A stretch of DNA of 64,000 nucleotides, from positions 4,158,001 through 4,222,000 of the forward strand of contig NZ_CP073760.1 of NCBI RefSeq assembly GCF_018399035.1, written 5' to 3'. How positions within the stretch are numbered: position 1 is the stretch's first letter; every line of letters begins with the position of its first letter. The notes under the pieces are model-generated. The model worked only from the letters and a program-made list of their open reading frames with translations. It was not told the DNA's origin and ran no database searches. This DNA comes from Thiocapsa sp. GTDB taxonomy: Bacteria; Pseudomonadota; Gammaproteobacteria; Chromatiales; Chromatiaceae. Made by a program: the position numbers and the translations under genes. This document shows positions 58,660 to 64,000 of the stretch, in pieces.

Positions 58660-60087
58660 TCACCGCGCCAAACGCGCGAGCCGGCCCTGATACCGCCGCA
58701 TGACCAGAAGATGCGCGACCGCCTGGGTCCAGAGATAGACATACCAGGGCAGGGCGGGTGCGAAGTCGTGGATGGCGGCCATGGTGTAGCGATCGTCCAA
58801 CAGGGTCTGGAACTCGAAGCGGGCACGGCCCTGCCCGCCGGAGCGGCTCAGGAGACCGCCGACGATGGCGTAGACCTGACGTTGCGGGCTGCTCTCCTCG
58901 GCCAGCCATTGCAGCGTCAACAGGTGCAGGCGCGGGAAGCGGGTATAGACGCTGCATCGACCCATCTCGTCGATGTGGGTGCAGACCATGGGCCAACAGC
59001 AGGCGCCGAGCCAGCGGAAATAATTGCCGGCGACCCAGGCGGCATCTTGGCCGGGCGGCAGGATCACGCGCTGGATGGAACGCACCAGCCGCGCGCGGCG
59101 CATCAGCTCGCGGCTCTGACCCTCGATCGGCTGACGCGGGCTCGGCAACAGGCGTCGACCCGACGGGGCGAGCGCGGCGCGCAACGCCTCGCGAAAGGGG
59201 ATTGCCGCCGGGTCGATCGCGCGCTGAATCGGGTTGTCGCGAATCACCGTGTCCTGAGGCAAGCTTTCCAGGGCTGGGCCGACGACGGCCGAAGGGGCAC
59301 CGCTGAAGAACCGCGCGGTCGCCGAGGCCAGCCAGAGCGGCATCCAAGGCAGGGTCAGGATGCGTCTCCGAAGCCCGAGCACATCGGCCGTTTGACGCAG
59401 CATTTCTTCGTAGCTCAAGCACTCGGGACCGCCGATATCGTATGCGCCCCGACAGGTCTCCGGCTGCCCCAGGCAGTGGCGCACCGCCCGCACCAGATCC
59501 ACCAGCGCGATCGGCCGCGTCATCGAACGGGCGCTCGGCGGCAGCAAGAGCAGCGGCAGGCGCCTGACCAGATCCACCAGCAGCCGCGGGGCCGATCCAC
59601 CGGGGCCGACGACCAGTCCGGCACGCAGCGCCGTCACCGGGATCCCGCGCGAGGCCAGCACCAGCTCCACCTCGCGCCGACTCCAGAGCAGCGGCGAGAT
59701 CCGGAAGCTGTCCGGGATCAATCCGCCGACGACGATAATCTGTTTGACCCCGTTCGCCGCCGCGGCCTGCGCGAAGTTGTCGGCCAGGATAAGGTCCATA
59801 TCGCGCGGATTGGCCTGCGTCAGGCGCGACGAGGGCGCCAGTGAATGCACCAGATAGATGGCGTAATCGCAGTCCGCGAGCCCTTCGACCAGGTCCGGCG
59901 CCGAGAAGAGATCGCAATGGCGCCAGGTCACGCGTTGATCCGGGTCGGGCGTTTCTGCCCGGGCGGGCGATCGTGTCAGCGCCCGAACCGAAAAGGCGTC
60001 CGTCAGGGCGCGGCAGACCGCGGTGCCGATAAAGCCGCTGGCGCCGGCGACGGCGACCCTCGGTCGCCGGGATTGGGTGGATGGCAT
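58660..60087 (-). CDS. NAD(P)-binding SDR/NmrA-like protein with DUF2867 domain
   Basis: 475 residues. The N-terminal Rossmann fold has PRVAVAGASGFIGTAVCRAL (GxSGFIG), DLVEGLADCDYAIYLVHSLA and VKQIIVVGGLIP in the extended-SDR style, close to the NDUFA9-like group. From about residue 330 a DUF2867-type domain follows (AAWVAGNYFRWLGACCWPMV, MGRCSVYTRF and DDRYTMAAIHDFAPALPWYV). This fusion is common in proteobacteria; function unknown, possibly quinone or lipid related. Start ATG 60087 and family length agree. Confidence 0.85.
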   Translation of the reverse strand: MPSTQSRRPRVAVAGASGFIGTAVCRALTDAFSVRALTRSPARAETPDPDQRVTWRHCDLFSAPDLVEGLADCDYAIYLVHSLAPSSRLTQANPRDMDLILADNFAQAAAANGVKQIIVVGGLIPDSFRISPLLWSRREVELVLASRGIPVTALRAGLVVGPGGSAPRLLVDLVRRLPLLLLPPSARSMTRPIALVDLVRAVRHCLGQPETCRGAYDIGGPECLSYEEMLRQTADVLGLRRRILTLPWMPLWLASATARFFSGAPSAVVGPALESLPQDTVIRDNPIQRAIDPAAIPFREALRAALAPSGRRLLPSPRQPIEGQSRELMRRARLVRSIQRVILPPGQDAAWVAGNYFRWLGACCWPMVCTHIDEMGRCSVYTRFPRLHLLTLQWLAEESSPQRQVYAIVGGLLSRSGGQGRARFEFQTLLDDRYTMAAIHDFAPALPWYVYLWTQAVAHLLVMRRYQGRLARLAR

Positions 60088-60199
60088 GGCGTCCTGTCTC
60101 TCGGGATGTCTCGACCGAACGCCATAGGATATACCGCGTCGGGCGAACGCCCGGCATCACGTGCAACCGTATGGCGTTTGTCAGCAACGTTTCAGAAAT

Positions 60200-60616
60200 A
60201 AGATGCTTTCCGGGAAAGGATCTACCGACAGAGCCGGAACCAAGGTAAGTCGTCGAAGGTTCCACTCGTTGTCGTTGTCGTTGTCGTTGTCGGATTCCGG
60301 ACGAACCGATCCTTCCTTGCACATCCGATCGGCCGGAAGTAACGTCGCTTCGCGACGACCGTCGGCGTCACTTCCGACCCATCGTCTGCGCAGTTGGGAT
60401 GTCGACGCCTAAGCGGAGCACCGAGTCCAGTCGATTGCGTGACGACAACGACAGCGAGTGAGTTCGATGTTTGGTGCATTCACGGCCCTTAACGGGGGCG
60501 CGGTTTAAAAGAATATATTTTTTAAACTCTTAAAGCGCGCAGGCTCCAGCGGTTGTCACGTCTTCCGCGGCCGATCCCATCAAAAAACTTCGCATACCGC
60601 GCTGGGCGCGGTTTAA
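60200..60616. repeat. repeat cluster: E3, D3 hairpin and degenerate palindromic dimer A5
   Basis: About 60205-60228 resembles the TTCCGGGAAAGGATC repeat. CGTTGTCGTTGTCGTTGTCG at about 60269-60290 and GACGACAACGACAGCGAG at about 60441 are the separated arms of a D-type hairpin. 60455-60616 is a worn copy of the A dimer (GTGAGTTCGATGTTTGGTG, AATATATTTTTTAAAC, and the second half ending GGGCGCGGTTTAA). The 539-bp gap before the antiporter gene holds no ORF I can support. Confidence 0.8.
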
Positions 60617-60626
60617 GAGTCGCGGC

Positions 60627-62336
60627 ATGGAGCTCAACAGCTTTGTTCTCTCGGCAATCGCGCTGCTCACCGTGGCGGCGCTCGCCGTTGCACTGTTCAA
60701 GCATCTGGGGCTGGGCTCCATCCTCGGGCTTCTGGTGGCGGGGATCGTGGTCGGACCGCACTCGCCCGGCCCATCGGTGACGGAGCATGTCGAGGACGTG
60801 CGCAATTTCACCGAGCTGGGCGTGGTGATGCTGCTCTTTCTGATCGGTCTGGAGATGAAGCCGCGACGACTCTGGGCACTCCGCCGCGAGGTCTTCGGGA
60901 TGGGCTCGGCGCAGATCCTGATCTCCGGCCTTCTGGTGGCGGGCTACATCGCGCTCTACGACTACTCCTGGCAGGCGGCACTCTTGATGGGGCTGACCTT
61001 GGCGCTCTCCTCCACCGCACTGGTCATGCAGCTTCTGCACGAGCGCGGAGATCTCGCCACGCGCCACGGGACGGCGGCCTTCGCCATCCTTTTGATGCAG
61101 GACTTGGCCGTAGTGCCGCTACTCGCAATCGTGCCGATCCTCTCGGATGTGGGAACCCTGTCTTCGGACGTCCCCTTCTGGCAGCAGGTCGTCGTCGTCG
61201 CCGGGATGGTGGCCTTGGTCTTCGGCTTCGGGCGTTACCTCGTGCCCTTCGCGCTCAAGCATCTGCTGCGTCAGCACAATCGCGAGGCCTTTACGCTGGT
61301 CGTGCTGCTGACGGTCTTTTTGGCGGCAGGGGCGATGCACGAGGCTGGCCTGTCGATGGCGCTCGGCGGCTTCATGATGGGGATGCTGCTCTCGACCTCG
61401 CGCTTCAGCTTTCAGATCCAGGCCCAGATCGAGCCCTTCAAAGGGTTGCTGATGAGCCTCTTTTTTGTCGCTGTCGGGATGTCGATCGACTTGGATGCGA
61501 TCTCGGCTCAGCCGCTGTTGCTTGCCCAACATGTCGGCGTCATCCTCGCCATCAAGCTGGTCGTGCTCTTGGTGATCGGCATGGCCTTCGGGCTGCCGCG
61601 AGGCACGGCGACGCGCGTCGCCTTCCTGCTGGCCCAGAGCGGGGAGTTCGGCTTTGTTCTTTTCGGCTCGGCCAAGGTGCTCGGTGTCATCGACGATGCG
61701 ACCTTCGTCGTCGCGGTGAGCGTGATCTCGGTCAGCATGTTGTTGACGCCGTTGCTGGTGCGCATCGGCGACCTCTCGGCGCGGCGTCTCGAGCACCGAA
61801 CGGCGGCTCCGAAGACCTTCGAGTACCCGGTGACCCCCGCGGGGCAAGCAGGCCAGATGGGTCGGGTCGTGATTGCGGGCTACGGGCGGGTTGGTCATAC
61901 GGTCGCGACCCTCCTGGAGGCCAACAATATTCCCTTCATCGCCTTCGACACCAACCCGGTGCATGTGGAGCGCGGCGAGCAGGACGGTCGCGCGGTCTAT
62001 ATCGGCGATATCGGGGATGTGGAGCTCCTGGAGGCCGCTCAAGTCGACAAGGCGGCCCTAGTGATCCTGACCATCGACCACGGACCGACCGCCTTGCGGG
62101 CTGTGTCGCATATCCGCACCGCCTACCCGAAGGTACCCGTGATCGCCCGCGCGCGGGACTTGGAAGCCTGCGGCAATCTCATCCGCGCCGGCGCGACGCT
62201 GGCTTACCCCGAGGCGATCGAAAGCAGCCTGCGCCTCGGGGCGGAGGCCATGCAGATGCTCGGCATCTCCACGAGCGAGGTCGACTCCTTGCTCCAAGGG
62301 GTGCGCAGCGAGGGTTACGCGCAGGTGGTCGAGTGA
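60627..62336 (+). CDS. CPA2 cation:proton antiporter with RCK/TrkA-N domain (KefB/C-like)
   Basis: 569 residues. About twelve membrane helices (MELNSFVLSAIALLTVAALA; FTELGVVMLLFLIGLEMKPR; AFAILLMQDLAVVPLLAIVP; GGFMMGMLLSTSRFSFQIQA) show the CPA2 fold, with the QDLAVVP ion-site motif. Residues ~410-540 are a TrkA-N/RCK nucleotide-binding domain (VVIAGYGRVGHTVATLLEAN; VYIGDIGDVELLEAAQVDKA). No TrkA-C domain follows. Proteins of this group release K+ in exchange for H+ or Na+, gated by NAD(H) or glutathione adducts. It starts 10 bp after repeat A5 with no strong ribosome site. Confidence 0.92.
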   Translation: MELNSFVLSAIALLTVAALAVALFKHLGLGSILGLLVAGIVVGPHSPGPSVTEHVEDVRNFTELGVVMLLFLIGLEMKPRRLWALRREVFGMGSAQILISGLLVAGYIALYDYSWQAALLMGLTLALSSTALVMQLLHERGDLATRHGTAAFAILLMQDLAVVPLLAIVPILSDVGTLSSDVPFWQQVVVVAGMVALVFGFGRYLVPFALKHLLRQHNREAFTLVVLLTVFLAAGAMHEAGLSMALGGFMMGMLLSTSRFSFQIQAQIEPFKGLLMSLFFVAVGMSIDLDAISAQPLLLAQHVGVILAIKLVVLLVIGMAFGLPRGTATRVAFLLAQSGEFGFVLFGSAKVLGVIDDATFVVAVSVISVSMLLTPLLVRIGDLSARRLEHRTAAPKTFEYPVTPAGQAGQMGRVVIAGYGRVGHTVATLLEANNIPFIAFDTNPVHVERGEQDGRAVYIGDIGDVELLEAAQVDKAALVILTIDHGPTALRAVSHIRTAYPKVPVIARARDLEACGNLIRAGATLAYPEAIESSLRLGAEAMQMLGISTSEVDSLLQGVRSEGYAQVVE

Positions 62337-62339
62337 GTG

Positions 62340-62505
62340 GCGATTCAGAAAAAAGTGAACGACTCGTTGAACGCGTCGGATGGGTAGAGCGTCAGCGAAA
62401 CCCATCCTCCAAACCGCCGCGTTGCCGGGTTTCGGTCTGATGCGCTTGACGCGGGCTGGATGGGTTTCGCTTCGCTCTACCCATCCTACAGGCTCGCTAC
62501 CATCC
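62340..62505. repeat. MITE-like GGATGGGTAGAGC repeat, copy B3
   Basis: GGCGATTCAGAAAAAAGTGAAC leads into TCGGATGGGTAGAGCGTCAG. The core runs to CGCTCTACCCATCCTACA (62489), with CAAACCGCCGCGTTGCCGGG inside as in B1 and B4. It lacks the usual neighbouring palindromic unit. It directly follows the antiporter stop and precedes the Pcm-like gene. Confidence 0.85.
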
Positions 62506-62578
62506 CCAGTTGCTCGAGCCGCCTAAACTCAGTAGGCTTCCAGGCCGCCCAGAAGAAGAAAACGAGGACTCGATTCCG

Positions 62579-63244
62579 ATGGACATCGCTGCCGAGCGCG
62601 CGCGTTTCAATATGATTCAACAGCAGGTTCGCCCGTGGAACGTCCTGGACGACCGGGTCCTCGAGGCGATGGCCCAGATTCGGCGCGAGGCCTTCGTGCC
62701 CGACGCCTACCAGGGCCTCGCCTATGCCGATATCGAGATCCCGATCGGCGAGGACTCCTGCATGTTGGCGCCCAAGGTTGTCGGGCGCATGCTGCAGGCC
62801 CTGGACGTGAAGCCAGGCGAGCGGGTGCTGGAGATCGGTGCGGGGACCGGTTATGTGAGTGCCTGTCTCGAGCGTTTGGGCGGGCGGGTGATCGGGGTCG
62901 AGATCGATGCCGGCCTGGCGGACGAGGCGCGTGCGCGGTTGGCCGGGTTGGGGATCGAGTCGATCGAGATCCGCACGGGCGATGCACTGAGCGAGCCCGT
63001 CGAGGGTGGGCCGTTCGACGTGATTGCCGTCACTGGATCGATGCCTACCGAGGCTGCTTTGCCGCTGCTTAAGGGGCAATTGGCCAAGGGCGGGCGTCTG
63101 TTCTGCATCCTCGGGGTGGAGCCTGCGATGGAGGCGGTCCTGATCACCCGTATCGGCGAGCGCGATTTTCCCCGAGCAGGGCTGTTCGAGACCTCGACGC
63201 TTGCCTTGCAAAATGCCGTCGTGGCGGATGCCTTCGAGTTCTGA
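62579..63244 (+). CDS. Pcm-like protein-L-isoaspartate O-methyltransferase family protein
   Basis: 221 residues from ATG 62579 (MDIAAERARFNMIQQQVRPW). SAM-binding motif I is VLEIGAGTGYVSACLERLGG (about residue 84), motif post-I GVEIDAGLADEARARL. DSCMLAPKVVGRMLQAL replaces the canonical Pcm substrate loop (TISQP), so the substrate may differ from isoaspartate. An upstream in-frame start at 62510 lies in repeat DNA and is rejected. The stop TGA is the first codon-sized piece of a palindromic unit (TGAACCGCGTC). Downstream is a rhodanese, a pairing also seen in other Chromatiales, often before tolC. Confidence 0.85.
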   Translation: MDIAAERARFNMIQQQVRPWNVLDDRVLEAMAQIRREAFVPDAYQGLAYADIEIPIGEDSCMLAPKVVGRMLQALDVKPGERVLEIGAGTGYVSACLERLGGRVIGVEIDAGLADEARARLAGLGIESIEIRTGDALSEPVEGGPFDVIAVTGSMPTEAALPLLKGQLAKGGRLFCILGVEPAMEAVLITRIGERDFPRAGLFETSTLALQNAVVADAFEF

Positions 63245-63520
63245 ACCGCGTCAGGGGTTTCATGCGGAGCTTGAGTGCGGACTCGGTGTCGTTTGAATCA
63301 ACGGGCGTTGCAGTGGACGCGGTTCAGGAGATTGTTGGTGACGATTCGGAAACACGGTGAACACCGTGATGAACCGGTAGGATGGGTAGAGCGACAGCGA
63401 AACCCATCCTCCAAACTGCCGCGTTGCCGGGTTTCGGTCTGATGTGCTTGGCGCGGGCTGGATGGGTTTCGCTTCGCTCTACCCATCCTACGTGTTTCGG
63501 TTGGTTTTGAATCGTTCCCT
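63242..63520. repeat. composite repeat: palindromic unit plus MITE-like B4
   Basis: The unit TGAACCGCGTCAGG...GTGGACGCGGTTCA spans 63242-63326 (85 bp). After 16 bp, GTGACGATTCGGAAACACGG starts a B-type element: the core GTAGGATGGGTAGAGCG...CGCTCTACCCATCCTACG covers about 63376-63492, and it ends GTGTTTCGGTTGGTTTTGAATCGTTCCC. The order unit-then-B is the same as at 31439 and, inverted, at 52645. 63521-63648 before the rhodanese has no feature. Confidence 0.87.
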
Positions 63521-63648
63521 AAAGAGGCGATCGAATCCGTGTTGGCGCGTGTTCCGGTGGCTGGGTGCCGGTGCCGCCTTCCGAGGTTTGGCGGGTCGAG
63601 CCTCGGAAACGCATGCCCGTCGGGCGTGGTTGAATGCGGGGGTTGGTG

Positions 63649-63972
63649 ATGCGTCGAATGGGGCCGAAAGAGGTTGCGCAGTGGTTGGCGGCGGATAACG
63701 GCGAGCCGCCGCTCTTGCTCGATGTCCGCGAGCCGTGGGAGTTTCAGATCTGTCGGATCGAGGGATCCTTATCGCTCCCGATGGGGCAGATCCCGGGGGC
63801 CTTGGCGCGGTTGGATCCGAATCGCGAGATCGTCGTGATCTGCCACCACGGCATTCGCAGTTATCAGGTCGCGCGGTTCCTCGAGCAGCAGGGCTTTACG
63901 GGCATGGTCAATCTCGACGGCGGCGTTGCGGCCTGGGCGCGTGATCTGGATCCCGCGATGCCGGTCTATTGA
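63649..63972 (+). CDS. rhodanese-like sulfurtransferase domain protein
   Basis: 107 residues from ATG 63649 (MRRMGPKEVAQWLAADNGEP; ATG 63634 possible). Single rhodanese domain: PLLLDVREPWEFQICRIEGS, then MGQIPGALARLDPNREIVVI and the active-site loop CHHGIRSYQVARFLEQQGF with the persulfide-carrying Cys at the first position, then VNLDGGVAAWARDLDPAMPV. Single-domain rhodaneses carry sulfane sulfur, relevant in a sulfur-oxidising phototroph. It follows the Pcm-like gene, separated by repeats. Confidence 0.92.
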   Translation: MRRMGPKEVAQWLAADNGEPPLLLDVREPWEFQICRIEGSLSLPMGQIPGALARLDPNREIVVICHHGIRSYQVARFLEQQGFTGMVNLDGGVAAWARDLDPAMPVY

Positions 63973-64000
63973 TCCGAGGCGTGTCTCTGCCCTCGTGCAG

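Overview
The window is high-GC gammaproteobacterial DNA. The gene set (GatCAB amidotransferase, a his-tat block, an Mrp-type antiporter, urea uptake, CHASE-GGDEF-EAL proteins, DUF29 and DUF1631 proteins) together with a heavy load of dispersed palindromic repeats points to a purple sulfur bacterium of the Chromatiaceae, probably Thiocapsa-like. This assignment is inferred from recognised protein families and genome style; no search was run.

Layout. 1-743 holds the start of a DUF1631 protein. About 1.0-5.8 kb is an accessory strip: the C-terminal remnant of a type III restriction/helicase subunit, a lower-GC operon of three unrecognised small genes, and a complete IS200/IS605 element with divergent tnpA and tnpB. 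It ends at the 3' side of a tRNA-Phe gene. 6.1-9.4 kb is gatC-gatA-gatB (tRNA-dependent amidation). 9.5-17.3 kb contains two genes cut by insertion sequences: an EamA-family transporter split by an IS630 element (TA duplication, -1 frameshift transposase), and a DUF6311 membrane protein split by a DUF6399-type element (8-bp target duplication). Removing each insertion restores one uninterrupted reading frame. The DUF6311 gene forms a surface-glycan modification operon with gtrA and a gtrB-like glycosyltransferase. 17.5-23.3 kb is pyrD, then hisB-hisA-hisI-hisE (hisH and hisF absent here) and tatA-tatB-tatC, where TatC carries an unusual C-terminal extension ending in a FimV-like helical segment.

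23.4-32.5 kb has a CysB-type regulator, a small XRE regulator and the urea ABC transporter urtABCDE. A sigma-54 promoter and NtrC-like palindrome lie upstream of urtA. The urt operon is unusually stretched by repeats and a DUF29 gene. 32.7-37.4 kb has a hotdog thioesterase, a MlaC-like protein, a fatty acid desaturase and a lone hydantoinase A. 37.4-43.5 kb is a complete mnhAB-C-D-E-F-G Na+/H+ antiporter operon. 43.6-50.6 kb holds two tandem paralogous cyclic-di-GMP proteins, one with a degenerate EAL domain. 50.8-52.6 kb is purK-purE plus a tiny overlapping ORF. The remainder has a SIR2-like protein, a DeaD-type RNA helicase, a VapB-like antitoxin with a truncated VapC, an ABC1-family kinase, an NAD-binding/DUF2867 protein, a CPA2 K+/H+ antiporter, a Pcm-like methyltransferase and a rhodanese.

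The most striking feature beyond the genes is a family of palindrome-ended units of about 85 bp (ends TRAACCGCGYC / GRCGCGGTTYA). They occur singly, nested, or as dimers joined by an AT-rich spacer, and often sit next to a second MITE-like family built around an inverted GGATGGGTAGAGC motif. They lie at gene ends, supply stop codons, and appear to have truncated a toxin gene.
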